From positions 806,001 to 870,000 of the forward strand of contig NZ_CP014231.1 in assembly GCF_001553645.1 (NCBI RefSeq): DNA of 64,000 nt. The letters are read 5' to 3'. The DNA is from Leptotrichia sp. oral taxon 847 (GTDB lineage Bacteria > Fusobacteriota > Fusobacteriia > Fusobacteriales > Leptotrichiaceae). The number at the start of each line of letters is the position of its first letter. Position 1 is the stretch's first letter. Shown in pieces: positions 7,493 to 15,975 of this stretch. The position numbers and the translations under genes were made by a program. The notes below the pieces were generated by a model. That model did no database searches. It saw only the letters and a list, made by a program, of their open reading frames with translations, and was not told the origin of the DNA.

Positions 7493-8944
7493 TTATTTTT
7501 TCAATACCAAATTTTCAAGTAATTCATCGTTATTTTTATATAATTTTGTAAGTTCAATCAATTTTTTCATTCCTTCAACTTCCGACATTCCACTAAGTTC
7601 TCTTCTAAGAGCCCAAATTTTTTCCAGATTTTTTTTAGGAATTAATAACTCTTCTCTTCTTGTACCACTTTTTAGCACATCTATCGCTGGGAAAATTCTA
7701 AGCTGTTCAAGAGCTCTACTCAAAATTATTTCCATATTACCAGTACCTTTGAATTCTTCAAAAATAACTTCGTCCATTCTACTTCCCGTCTCAATAAGTG
7801 CCGTTGCGATGATTGTAAGACTTCCACCATTTTTAATATTTCTGGCAGCTCCTAAAAATCTTTTTGGATAATAAAGCGCATTTGGATCGATTCCTCCAGA
7901 GATTAATTTTCCACTCGATGGAATTGTGATGTTGTAAGATCTTGCAAGTCTTGTCAAGCTATCCATTAAAATTAGAATATCTTTTCCTCGCTCAACTTCC
8001 CTTTTTGCCATTTCTAATACATTTTCAGTAACTTGCGTATGGATTCTAGGATCTTCATCAAATGTAGCCGAATAAACTTCTGCTTCTTTTACATTTTCTT
8101 TTATATCGGTAACTTCTTCTGGCCGCTCGTCAATTAATAAAATCCAAACATCAATTTCAGGATTGTATTTTATAATATCATTCGCAAGTGTCGAAAGTAA
8201 CACAGTTTTTCCAGCTTTTGGAGGAGCTACAATAAGTCCTCTCTGTCCTTTTCCAATTGGAGAAATTAAATCAATTATTCTTGAAGAAACTTCACCTGAT
8301 CCAAGATTTAATTTTTCATCAGGATATGACGGGATTAAGTCGTCAAAAAATGGTCGTTCCAGTGATTTTTCAGGCAAATCACCGTTTACCAGAAGCACTT
8401 TTAAAATTCCGTAATTTTTTTCAGTTCCAATCGGTATTCTAAGCTCTCCAAACACAATATCTTCATTTCTCAAATAAAATCTTTTAATTTGGGAAATCGA
8501 AACATAGACATCAGGCCCAACAGAAGTATTTCGCAAAAATCCATAAGTTGAACCGTTCATAATATCAAGTTTTCCAAATCCGTAAGTTTTTCCTTCTTCT
8601 TCACCCTTTTTTATAAGAATGGCATTTATCAAGTCAGATTTGGCCATTCCAGAAAATCCTTCAATTTTATATTCTTTCGCCATCTTTTTCAAAGTTGTAA
8701 CATTTTTTGAAAGAATTTCTTTTATCATTTCTTCCTCCAAATGTTTTTCTGCAAAACGTTTTTCCTGTGAAAATTTTTCTGAATTTTTAAATTCTTTTGG
8801 ATTTTTTTCAATTTCAACATTTTTTTCAATTTTTTCAGTTTCACTTTTTTTAACCAAATTTTCTTCACTTAAAGTTACTTCAGTTTCACCAGTTTCTTGT
8901 GAAACAATTTTTCTAGGTCTTCCTCTTCTCTTTTTTTCTTCCAT
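7493..8944 (-). CDS. rho: Transcription termination factor Rho
   Basis: Rho is the hexameric RNA-dependent ATPase that ends transcription. The chosen ATG at 8944 gives 483 residues. An in-frame upstream start at 8977 exists, but the stop of miaB and this ATG share a base (TAATG), which favours coupled translation from 8944. After a charged N-terminal extension (RGRPRK and many Glu/Lys), there is a Rho N/SAP-like region, the cold-shock RNA-binding domain (YGFLRNTSVGPDVYVS), and the ATPase with Walker A APPKAGKT. The VTDIKENV, DSLTRLARSYN and SGGIDPNALYYPKRFLGAAR segments follow. Confidence 0.95.
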   Translation of the reverse strand: MEEKKRRGRPRKIVSQETGETEVTLSEENLVKKSETEKIEKNVEIEKNPKEFKNSEKFSQEKRFAEKHLEEEMIKEILSKNVTTLKKMAKEYKIEGFSGMAKSDLINAILIKKGEEEGKTYGFGKLDIMNGSTYGFLRNTSVGPDVYVSISQIKRFYLRNEDIVFGELRIPIGTEKNYGILKVLLVNGDLPEKSLERPFFDDLIPSYPDEKLNLGSGEVSSRIIDLISPIGKGQRGLIVAPPKAGKTVLLSTLANDIIKYNPEIDVWILLIDERPEEVTDIKENVKEAEVYSATFDEDPRIHTQVTENVLEMAKREVERGKDILILMDSLTRLARSYNITIPSSGKLISGGIDPNALYYPKRFLGAARNIKNGGSLTIIATALIETGSRMDEVIFEEFKGTGNMEIILSRALEQLRIFPAIDVLKSGTRREELLIPKKNLEKIWALRRELSGMSEVEGMKKLIELTKLYKNNDELLENLVLKK

Positions 8945-10272
8945 TATTTTTTCACCAACTCTCCATATAATGTCCAAGTTTTGGCATCATTAATTTTAAT
9001 ATTTACAAATCTTCCTTTTAAATTTTTACTGTCATCTTTAAATAAAACGACTTTATGAGTCGAAGTTCGTCCAGTTAACATCTCTGGATTTTTTTTACTC
9101 GGTCCTTCGACCAAAACTTTTATTGTCTTCCCTAAATATTTTTGACTTTCTTCTCTAGCTTTCATATTTTGAAGTTTAATAAGCTTTTGCAATCTTTCAT
9201 TTTTAACTTTTTCATCCACTTGATTTTCCATTGTAGCCGCTGGAGTTCCAGTTCTTTTTGAATACATAAACATATACGCATTTTCAAATCCAACTTCGTT
9301 TACAACATCCATCGTATCTTGAAAATCTTCGTCAGTTTCTCCAGGAAATCCGACTATAATATCAGTTGTCAGACCAATATCAGGTATTTTTTCTTTAATT
9401 TTTTTTGCAAGTTTTATATATTCTTCTTTTGTATAACCACGGTTCATTGCATTTAAGATTTTTGTTGATCCTGATTGCAGTGGCAAATGTAACATTCTGG
9501 CTATTTTAGGATTTTTTGCTATTACTTCAATTACATCATCATTAAAATCTTTTGGATGTGGCGACACATACTTTATCCAGAAATCTCCTTCAACTGCAGC
9601 ACTTCTTTTTAATAGTTCAGAAAAATTATCACTTTTATCAGCTAAATCACTTCCGTAGGAATTTACATTTTGTCCCAAAAACAATATTTCCTTGTACCCT
9701 TTTTTTGTATACTGCTCAACATCTCTTATAACTTCGTTAATTGGTACAGAGCGCTCCATTCCACGCACATATGGAACTATACAAAAAGTACAGTAATTAT
9801 TGCATCCATAAGTTATTGAAATTGACGCAACTATATCATCTCCAAAATCAGCGTCAACTCTGGTAGGAAGTTCATCTTCATCATCAACCATAACTATATG
9901 AGTTTCTTCTCCTTTTTCAATTCTTTCAATAATATCTGGTATTCTTCCAATATTCTGATTTCCCAAAACCAAATCGACATAAGGTGTTCTTTTTATAAAT
10001 TCGTCTCGCACTTCTTGTGCAAGACACCCTGTAACACCGATTATCATATTTCCAGATTTTTCTTCCTTAATTCTTTTCAAATCTCCCAATTTTCCATATA
10101 CTTTGGTTGCAGCTCCCTCTCTTACTGTACAAGTATTAAGAAATACCAAATCTGAATTTTGAATATCCTGGGTCATTTCATAACCCATTTTTTTTAACAT
10201 CTGTGTCATTTTTGCACTTTCATTTACGTTCATTTGACAGCCATATGTTATAACAGTTGCTCTTTTTTCCAC
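8944..10272 (-). CDS. miaB: MiaB, tRNA i6A37 methylthiotransferase
   Basis: This 442-residue radical-SAM methylthiotransferase converts i6A37 to ms2i6A37 in tRNAs. The N-terminal UPF0004 domain carries three cluster cysteines (Cys12 in TYGCQMN, Cys48 in NTCTV, Cys83 in TGCLA). The radical-SAM CX3CX2C motif is at Cys157, 161 and 164 (CNNYCTFC). A TRAM RNA-binding domain closes the protein (YLGKTIKVLVEG). The QMNVNES signature separates MiaB from MtaB and RimO. It forms a two-gene unit with rho, overlapping it by one base. Confidence 0.95.
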   Translation of the reverse strand: MEKRATVITYGCQMNVNESAKMTQMLKKMGYEMTQDIQNSDLVFLNTCTVREGAATKVYGKLGDLKRIKEEKSGNMIIGVTGCLAQEVRDEFIKRTPYVDLVLGNQNIGRIPDIIERIEKGEETHIVMVDDEDELPTRVDADFGDDIVASISITYGCNNYCTFCIVPYVRGMERSVPINEVIRDVEQYTKKGYKEILFLGQNVNSYGSDLADKSDNFSELLKRSAAVEGDFWIKYVSPHPKDFNDDVIEVIAKNPKIARMLHLPLQSGSTKILNAMNRGYTKEEYIKLAKKIKEKIPDIGLTTDIIVGFPGETDEDFQDTMDVVNEVGFENAYMFMYSKRTGTPAATMENQVDEKVKNERLQKLIKLQNMKAREESQKYLGKTIKVLVEGPSKKNPEMLTGRTSTHKVVLFKDDSKNLKGRFVNIKINDAKTWTLYGELVKK

Positions 10273-10421
10273 TATTTCCTCCTTTTAAAATCACTTTCGG
10301 TACTAAAAAACAAAATGCCAAACGTTTTATTAATTTTCTTGAATTTATATTTTTTGTAATCTATATATTTTGATATGCTTTCCAATTTGAAAACTGTTTT
10401 TAATAAATATCAATCTAAATA

Positions 10422-10450
10422 GTTATAACATAATTAATTAAATTTTTCAA
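10422..10450 (-). promoter_or_regulatory. Predicted promoter of miaB-rho
   Basis: On the minus strand TTGAAA (10445-10450), a 17-bp spacer and TATAAC (10422-10427) lie about 150 bp before miaB. The dispersed repeat begins 17 bp upstream of the -35 element. The predicted leader to the miaB ATG shows no conserved structure. Confidence 0.5.
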
Positions 10451-10467
10451 GTTAGTAATTAATTTAG

Positions 10468-10944
10468 GATGGTTTAAAAATTTTAGGGGCAGATTTTTTA
10501 ATTTCAAATTTTTTAGGTTATTTTTGATTACAAGATGTTATTTTAATTTAGTATAGTTTTTTATTTTTTTACATAAGGGGAAAGGACCGCCATTTCCCCT
10601 TATAATCCCCACGCTCGTCTAAGCATTTTTTTGAAGCAAAGCCGAAACTCACTTCGTTCAGACAGTCGTCTTTACTCCAAAAAAATCACGACACTTTTTC
10701 TATGGTAGTAAAATTTAAACCGTCGGAGCATTTTTATGTGCTGACAAAACTGTCTGAGCACAATCAGTGCGAGTTTTTTGGCAGTGCATAAAAATGACGA
10801 AGACTAGCCGGGGTGCAGGGGTGCGGCGATGAGCACTTCTGCTTAAAAAGGAATAGAAAAAAATTGTTATTTTAGTAATTTTGTGGATTGAATGATAAAC
10901 TTAAAATAGAAGCTTTTATTTATCCCTAAATATTTTAATCCGTC
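10468..10944. repeat. Dispersed structured repeat, copy 1
   Basis: Bases 10468-10849 are nearly identical to 33508-33895 in the same orientation, and a more diverged 90-bp tail extends to 10944. The element is non-coding and unusually GC-rich for this genome in its second half. It contains an 11-bp hairpin (10573-10603, ATAAGGGGAAA with its complement) and several longer-range inverted repeats, for example CAGACAG at 10659 with CTGTCTG at 10750. No transposase, clear terminal repeats or target duplication is visible. It fills most of the 748-bp gap between miaB and the 11021 gene. It could be a MITE-like element or a repeated RNA; its function is unknown. Confidence 0.9.
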
Positions 10945-10984
10945 ATTAATTTAGAATGAAGTAAAATATGAAGAAATTAAAATT

Positions 10985-11006
10985 AGAATGACAACTTTGT
11001 CATCCT
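10985..11006 (-). terminator. Putative terminator of the 11021-12278 genes
   Basis: The 7-bp perfect stem ATGACAA / TTGTCAT, extended by flanking pairs, is followed on the minus strand by TTCTAATTTTAATTT. The U-tract is interrupted, so confidence is moderate. Confidence 0.5.
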
Positions 11007-11020
11007 GATTTAGCTTTAGT

Positions 11021-11599
11021 TTAAATTAGGTCACTCCATGATTTACTCTTTTTTAAAATTTTATTCAACACATAAATTGCACTTTCGTTATTCTTATCTA
11101 ACTCTAAAATTTCTTTTGCTACTTTCTCTGCCTCTTCATCATCCATTAAATGTTCTGGAAGTCCATAAAAACTTAGTAAAGTTAATAGATTTTCAAGATT
11201 TTTTTCAATTCCTACTGCTTCTCTAGCATGAAAAATACCAACAGCATAAGCTCCTTCAACACAGCAAAATGTAAATGATAGCAAACTTGCTGACAAATTT
11301 AACCAAATTACATTTTCTGTTTTTTTATACATATATTGTGAAAATCCATAAAAAGTGAAACTTTCTGTAATATCAGCCATATTCCATATTATTTCATATA
11401 TTTCTTGTTTATTAATATTCACTATTTTTTTATTTGCTTCTTCATAATTTACATTTAATATATCCACTCCAACTTCTTTCAATACATTTAACATATTTTC
11501 ATCATATTTTTTCAACATATCTTTAGTAAATATACTTTTCATATTTTCTGTAAACATTTTTCTCATTTTTTTGTTATAAGTTTCTTTTATATTTTTCAT
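11021..11599 (-). CDS. Hypothetical helical protein
   Basis: The 192-residue protein has no signal peptide and no certain membrane segment. It is predicted mostly alpha-helical, with a hydrophobic middle (WLNLSASLLSFTFCCVEGAYAVG). I do not recognise a family. It starts 4 bp after a membrane protein gene ends, so the two are translated from one message. A good AAAGGG Shine-Dalgarno precedes the ATG. A pairing of membrane protein plus soluble helical partner is all the sequence supports; an immunity-type role is one speculative possibility. Confidence 0.7.
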   Translation of the reverse strand: MKNIKETYNKKMRKMFTENMKSIFTKDMLKKYDENMLNVLKEVGVDILNVNYEEANKKIVNINKQEIYEIIWNMADITESFTFYGFSQYMYKKTENVIWLNLSASLLSFTFCCVEGAYAVGIFHAREAVGIEKNLENLLTLLSFYGLPEHLMDDEEAEKVAKEILELDKNNESAIYVLNKILKKSKSWSDLI

Positions 11600-11603
11600 T
11601 TTT

Positions 11604-12278
11604 TTATCCCTTTACTTTATAATGCATTGGTAAAAACACTAAATTACTCGGCAATAAAATTCTATCAACATTTTTAATTTTTAATTTTAAGTCATCTTTG
11701 TCAAAAAAATAGTTATTTTTTTTTATATAAAAAATTTCTTTATTCGCATTAAAAATTTTTATTTGGTCATTATTTAAATAATTGATTTTATAATTATACC
11801 TTTTTATTTTAACGAATAATAAAATAATTAAACATATTGATATTTTTATTTTATAGAAAAAATAAAATAATAATATTAAAAATATTATTACTATTTTATT
11901 TTCAATAAAACTTTTATATTCTAAAATTTTTTCATTTTTACTTTCAAAGAAAAATAATCTTTGTTTTAATTCTTTAAATATTTCTTCATAATTAATAACA
12001 TTACTTATCACTATACTATTTTTATCGTCTTTAAATAATTCTTCTTGTCTATTAAATAAACTTGTATTATTGGTTGGAAAATTTATTATTATATCTGCTG
12101 AATTCAATAAGTTTTTTCTCAGAAAAATCATTTCTATTTTATTATATCTTATTTTTTTACTTTCTGTTCCAAAAAAAATTTCTAAATAATTTTCTGAAAA
12201 TATTATTTTCTTTTCTTTTAATCCTATTAATAATTTAAGAAAAATTTGTAATATAACTATAAATATATAAAATATCAT
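11604..12278 (-). CDS. Hypothetical membrane protein
   Basis: The 224-residue protein is very rich in Ile, Lys, Asn and Phe. It has an N-terminal hydrophobic segment (residues 1-17) and two adjacent membrane helices around 125-155 (KIVIIFLILLFYFFYKI and ISICLIILLFV), leaving soluble parts before and after. Both soluble parts look beta-rich, so a PH-like or bacterial-PH layout is possible but not shown. No clear Shine-Dalgarno is near the ATG. It lies between a 48-residue small membrane ORF and the 11021 gene, in the same direction. Confidence 0.6.
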   Translation of the reverse strand: MIFYIFIVILQIFLKLLIGLKEKKIIFSENYLEIFFGTESKKIRYNKIEMIFLRKNLLNSADIIINFPTNNTSLFNRQEELFKDDKNSIVISNVINYEEIFKELKQRLFFFESKNEKILEYKSFIENKIVIIFLILLFYFFYKIKISICLIILLFVKIKRYNYKINYLNNDQIKIFNANKEIFYIKKNNYFFDKDDLKLKIKNVDRILLPSNLVFLPMHYKVKG

Positions 12279-12320
12279 AACAAAAACAGCATTAATTAAT
12301 AAAATATAATAATTTTTTTA

Positions 12321-12467
12321 TCACTTTTTATAAAAAAAAATAAATATAGGACTCATAAAGTATACACAAATATATGCAATTAACAGCATTCTAAATTCAC
12401 TATAATGATAGTCTATTTTTTTACTTTTGATTTCAAATTCCACATTTGACCTCTTCATTAAATTCAT
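12321..12467 (-). CDS. Small membrane protein, 48 residues
   Basis: An ATG at 12467, preceded by GAAGG at normal distance, opens 48 codons ending in TGA at 12321. The first 26 residues are hydrophilic and charged. Residues 27-46 (MLLIAYICVYFMSPIFIFFY) form a single membrane helix, followed by two Lys. It sits 42 bp after cobU and 42 bp before the 11604 membrane gene, in the same direction. Function is unknown. It may be a real gene or a fragment of a larger membrane protein; the good ribosome site favours a real one. Confidence 0.5.
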   Translation of the reverse strand: MNLMKRSNVEFEIKSKKIDYHYSEFRMLLIAYICVYFMSPIFIFFYKK

Positions 12468-12509
12468 TTGTTTTCACACCTTCTTTAAATCTCTATTTAA
12501 AAATAACTT

Positions 12510-13079
12510 TTACTTTATTTTTATCGGAATTCCTGAAACTACAAAATACGCTTCATCAGCTTTTTCTGCAACAAACTGATTCATTTTTCCAGCAATTTCA
12601 CGAAAATATCTGCCAAGCGGATAAGCGGGAACAAGGCCCATTCCCACTTCATTTGACACAATTACAACATTTTCAAAATTTTTAAAAATTTCACACAAAT
12701 TTTGAACTTCTTTTTCCACATTTTCATCACATTTTTCCAATTGATTTTTTTCAGGTTTTTCCCAATCTATTTCTTCATTTTCAAAAATAATATTGCTTAT
12801 CATATTCGTCAAACAATCTACAAGCATATTATTTTTTTTATTTTCATTCATTACTTCTTCCAAACTTTGCGAAAAATTTTTATAACTTTCAACTGTAATC
12901 CAATTATCTTTTCTTCTCGCTTTATGCAATTCAACTTTTTTTTGCATTTCTTCATCAAAAACAACCGAAGTTGCAAGATACACATTTTTTTGCTTTCCAT
13001 CATTCAAAGATAAAAGTAAATCTTCCGCAAATTTACTTTTCCCACTTTTTGCTCCACCTGTCACGTAAATTATCGCCAT
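12510..13079 (-). CDS. cobU: Adenosylcobinamide kinase / adenosylcobinamide-phosphate guanylyltransferase
   Basis: The 189-residue bifunctional enzyme phosphorylates adenosylcobinamide and activates it with GTP in the nucleotide-loop assembly of B12. It has the P-loop GGAKSGKS near residue 8. The CobU signature VVSNEVGMGLVPAYPLGRYFRE is followed by an AGKMNQFVAEKADE-type ending. It is slightly longer in the middle through a Lys/Glu/Asn insert. It lies 33 bp after cobJ in the same direction, so the two are co-transcribed. Confidence 0.93.
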   Translation of the reverse strand: MAIIYVTGGAKSGKSKFAEDLLLSLNDGKQKNVYLATSVVFDEEMQKKVELHKARRKDNWITVESYKNFSQSLEEVMNENKKNNMLVDCLTNMISNIIFENEEIDWEKPEKNQLEKCDENVEKEVQNLCEIFKNFENVVIVSNEVGMGLVPAYPLGRYFREIAGKMNQFVAEKADEAYFVVSGIPIKIK

Positions 13080-13112
13080 TTTTCCCCTTCCTAAAAATTT
13101 TTAGCTTTTTAT

Positions 13113-13856
13113 TTAATATTCATACTTTTTGCTATATCCTCTCGGAGTTATAATCTTCTCATTTTTCACATAAGTATTTGAATTTCCAATTATCACAATT
13201 GTGAGCATATCTATTTCATGTTTTGTCATCTCTTCTAAAGTCGTCACAACATATTCTTCATTTTCTCTTCTCGCATTTCTAACTATCGCAACTGGAGTCG
13301 TTTTTGGCTTATACTTTAGCATAATCTTTTGCGCTTCCTCAATTTGTGTAACTCTCCCTCGACTTTTCGGATTGTAAATACTTACAACAAAATCCCCTTG
13401 TGCCGCAAGTTCCAATCTTTTTTTTATAAGTTCCCAGTCAGTCAGTAAATTACTTAGGCTAATTGTCACATAATCGTGCATAACAGGAGCTCCCGTTATT
13501 GCAGCAGCTGCATTTGTAGCTGTAACTCCTGGTATTACTTCCACTTCTATTTTATCATCCGCAATTTCTAACATAATCCCAGCCATTCCATAAACCCCAG
13601 CATCTCCACTACTGATAAGAGCCACATTTTTCCCATCTTTTGCCATCTTCAAAACATCAGTACATCTATCAACTTCTTTCATCATCGAAGAACTCACTAT
13701 TTCTTTATCAGGATAATATTCTTTTACCAAATCTGTATAAGTTTTATACCCAACAATAACATCACTTTTTCCTATCGCTTCATATGCTCTAAATGTCATA
13801 TCTCCTTTTTTCCCAGGTCCAATTCCTACTACATAAATTTTTCCATTTTTGTTCAT
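13113..13856 (-). CDS. cobJ: Cobalt-precorrin-3 C17-methyltransferase (CobJ/CbiH)
   Basis: This 247-residue SAM-dependent tetrapyrrole methylase carries out the ring-contraction methylation at C17. It shows the family's N-terminal YVVGIGPGKKGDMTFRA, the SSGDAGVYGMAG loop, EVIPGVTATNAAAA, and the CobJ-specific MHDYVTISLSNLLTDW. The later IYNPKSRGR and TTPVAIVRNA motifs complete the pattern. AGGAG precedes the ATG. It is upstream of cobU and downstream of an exported protein gene that has its own unusual ribosome site. Confidence 0.94.
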   Translation of the reverse strand: MNKNGKIYVVGIGPGKKGDMTFRAYEAIGKSDVIVGYKTYTDLVKEYYPDKEIVSSSMMKEVDRCTDVLKMAKDGKNVALISSGDAGVYGMAGIMLEIADDKIEVEVIPGVTATNAAAAITGAPVMHDYVTISLSNLLTDWELIKKRLELAAQGDFVVSIYNPKSRGRVTQIEEAQKIMLKYKPKTTPVAIVRNARRENEEYVVTTLEEMTKHEIDMLTIVIIGNSNTYVKNEKIITPRGYSKKYEY

Positions 13857-13905
13857 TTTTTTCTCCTAAATTACTATATTTTAATAAATTTTTATTTTAT
13901 TATTT

Positions 13906-15345
13906 TTAATCTCTTCCACCATATTTCGCTTCAATATTTCTATAATCTTCTCCCAATATTTCATTTACAAATTTAAAAAAATCTAAATTTTCATTTTGAG
14001 CTGCAAAAACTGTTAATATTTTATCTTCATTTTTATCATCATACACATAAAATTTATTGTCTTTGCTGTCAGTTCCTTTTCTTAAAAATACTCCTTCTGA
14101 AATTTCTTCATCTTCTTCTCTTTTTCCAAAAATAAGAATTCTAACAATTTTTTCTTTTTCTTTCAGATCTTTTAATTTTATTCTTTTCTCAAAATCTTTA
14201 TTTTTTCCTAAAAAAACAAGTTTACAATTTAATCCACTACATCCAAATGTCCAATCGAAAATCTTTTTCTCTTTGTCTATTCTTGTTTCGATATAGTCAA
14301 ATTTTTTTTGATTAACAATTTGTTTTATTTGTTCATCATCTGAAAGTGATTCAAAATTTTTTCTCTTTTCTTCTAAATAACTATCGTTTTCAATAGTTTC
14401 ACCCTTTTCCGAATTTTCCATAATCCTTTTAAACATTTCAGTGCCTTGAAGTTTTTTTGTCAATTTTTCAAGTTTTGTAATTTCTTTTTCTGACATTTCT
14501 CCAAAAAATCCTTTCAAAGCCATTGTCATCTGAATTGTCATAACAGTCATCATTTCCTTATTTTTATTATATTCCGCCACTTCTTTAGAAATCTTTTTAT
14601 TTGCGATTTTATTTATAAAATCATTGACCATTCCTTCAGTATCACCTGTAAACGCTTTTAGGATACCACCAACCATAAAAAAAGTTAATTGATCAGAATA
14701 GGCTTCTTCATCAGAAATTCTGTATTTTTCTAGCAAATTTTTATTATCAAGTATTTTATCAATTTCATCCATTTTTTGCGTTATTTCATCTATTTTCTGT
14801 TTCATTAACTTAGAATTTCCATCTTCTTTTATATTTTCCGTTTCTTTTGATATATATTCAAAAAAATCTATTCCCTTCAAATAATACTGATTATCGCTAA
14901 TCTTTTTAACTTTTTCAAAATACTCATTTTTTGTATCTTTATTTTTGGAACAATTCCAGAAGTCCTTTCCCAAAACGAAATTTTTTCTATCTTCAGGAAT
15001 ATCCATTTTCAAATATTCTGAAACATACTTTTTCTTCTGAGGATCATTTGGTATCCCAGTCACAAAATACGATTCTATCAATCTTTCCAAGGCAACATAA
15101 TTTCTTTTATCTTTCTGATAAAGTTTTTCCCATTCATCCTTACTTTCAGTTGCCCTTTTCCTATCTCCATCTTCTTCTACAAATCCTTCTCCAAATTTCT
15201 TATCCAATTTTACAGTTTCATCAATTATTTCTTGTTTAACACCTGCTTTTGACAAATCTTGCTGGATTTTTTCCTTCATTGTTAAGGCGGCTAAATTTAG
15301 GTTTATTATAAAAAAAAGGACTATGATTAGAAATATTTTTTTCAT
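13906..15345 (-). CDS. Large exported protein, paralogue of the 17034 product
   Basis: The 479-residue protein has a signal peptide (1-19, cut near NLAALT). Its mature N-terminus (KEKIQQDLSKAGVKQEIIDET) closely matches that of the 17034-18014 gene, so the two are paralogues. The remaining sequence is Lys/Glu-rich and helical, consistent with TPR-like repeats, with a more beta-rich C-terminal third after about residue 340. I do not recognise a named family. It lies between B12 genes but nothing links it to B12. Its start has no adjacent Shine-Dalgarno; see the split site at 15346-15390. Confidence 0.8.
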   Translation of the reverse strand: MKKIFLIIVLFFIINLNLAALTMKEKIQQDLSKAGVKQEIIDETVKLDKKFGEGFVEEDGDRKRATESKDEWEKLYQKDKRNYVALERLIESYFVTGIPNDPQKKKYVSEYLKMDIPEDRKNFVLGKDFWNCSKNKDTKNEYFEKVKKISDNQYYLKGIDFFEYISKETENIKEDGNSKLMKQKIDEITQKMDEIDKILDNKNLLEKYRISDEEAYSDQLTFFMVGGILKAFTGDTEGMVNDFINKIANKKISKEVAEYNKNKEMMTVMTIQMTMALKGFFGEMSEKEITKLEKLTKKLQGTEMFKRIMENSEKGETIENDSYLEEKRKNFESLSDDEQIKQIVNQKKFDYIETRIDKEKKIFDWTFGCSGLNCKLVFLGKNKDFEKRIKLKDLKEKEKIVRILIFGKREEDEEISEGVFLRKGTDSKDNKFYVYDDKNEDKILTVFAAQNENLDFFKFVNEILGEDYRNIEAKYGGRD

Positions 15346-15390
15346 GTTATTTTACTTGTATAATATAGTTACATTATACAAGCTCCTTTC
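15346..15390 (-). promoter_or_regulatory. Hairpin-split ribosome binding site
   Basis: The Shine-Dalgarno GAAAGGAG (15383-15390) lies 37 nt from the ATG at 15345. A perfect 10-bp inverted repeat, CTTGTATAAT / ATTATACAAG with an 8-nt loop, occupies 15355-15382 and abuts the Shine-Dalgarno. With the stem folded, 9 nt remain to the ATG. The stretch also holds an ATG-TAA start-stop 8 nt from the same Shine-Dalgarno. Confidence 0.6.
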
Positions 15391-15460
15391 TTTAAATTTT
15401 TTATATTGATTATATATTTTTTAAATCTATTTTTTATTTTAAATATTTTTATAATTTTTT

Positions 15461-15973
15461 TTATTTCCACAAATACTTATCAATTTTTTTACTAATTTTA
15501 TGTAAAAATAGCAAATTTAAAATCATAAGAAATCCAATTATTATAACACATAAAATTAAAATAACTAAGTTAATTTCTTTATTTAAAATAACATTCCAGA
15601 TTATTAAAATTCCTAAAGGGAAAATTATAAAAGAAGTCCGACTTCCTGGGGAAAACTTTCTATATCTAAGCGCATCATACATATGAGGTACTAAATGTGC
15701 AATATATACAATAAATAATGACAGTACTATTTCATACATACTAATCTCACTTGCTATAAAAAGTAATGTTGATAAAATTATAAATTCTTCGGCAATCATT
15801 AATGAAATTGTTTCTGTAGATGGATAATTCCCTTTTTTTTTCACAAATAATTCATTTTTCATATCTTTTACAACTTTGTTTTTTTCTATAAAATTTTTTA
15901 TAAAAATTATTTCTTCAAATTCGTGTATCATAAACAACACTATTGCTATAAATGACAATTTATATATTTCCAT
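15461..15973 (-). CDS. HXXEE-domain membrane protein
   Basis: The protein has 170 residues from the ATG at 15973 (a GTG at 15979 overlapping cbiG is the alternative; GGAGG spacing favours the ATG). The motif His17-Glu-Phe-Glu-Glu (HEFEE) in the first helix and a later PHMYDALRYRKFSPG segment identify the HXXEE family of multi-pass proteins. The family's function is unknown; the acidic/His motif suggests a metal or catalytic site in the membrane. About four to five helices are seen. The ATG lies 2 bp after the cbiG stop, so translation is coupled. Confidence 0.8.
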   Translation of the reverse strand: MEIYKLSFIAIVLFMIHEFEEIIFIKNFIEKNKVVKDMKNELFVKKKGNYPSTETISLMIAEEFIILSTLLFIASEISMYEIVLSLFIVYIAHLVPHMYDALRYRKFSPGSRTSFIIFPLGILIIWNVILNKEINLVILILCVIIIGFLMILNLLFLHKISKKIDKYLWK

Positions 15974-15975
15974 TC

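Noticed and set aside
10573-10603. Repeat hairpin as a transcription terminator
   Set aside because: The 11-bp stem is not followed by a T run on either strand; the same is true for the copy at 33613-33643.
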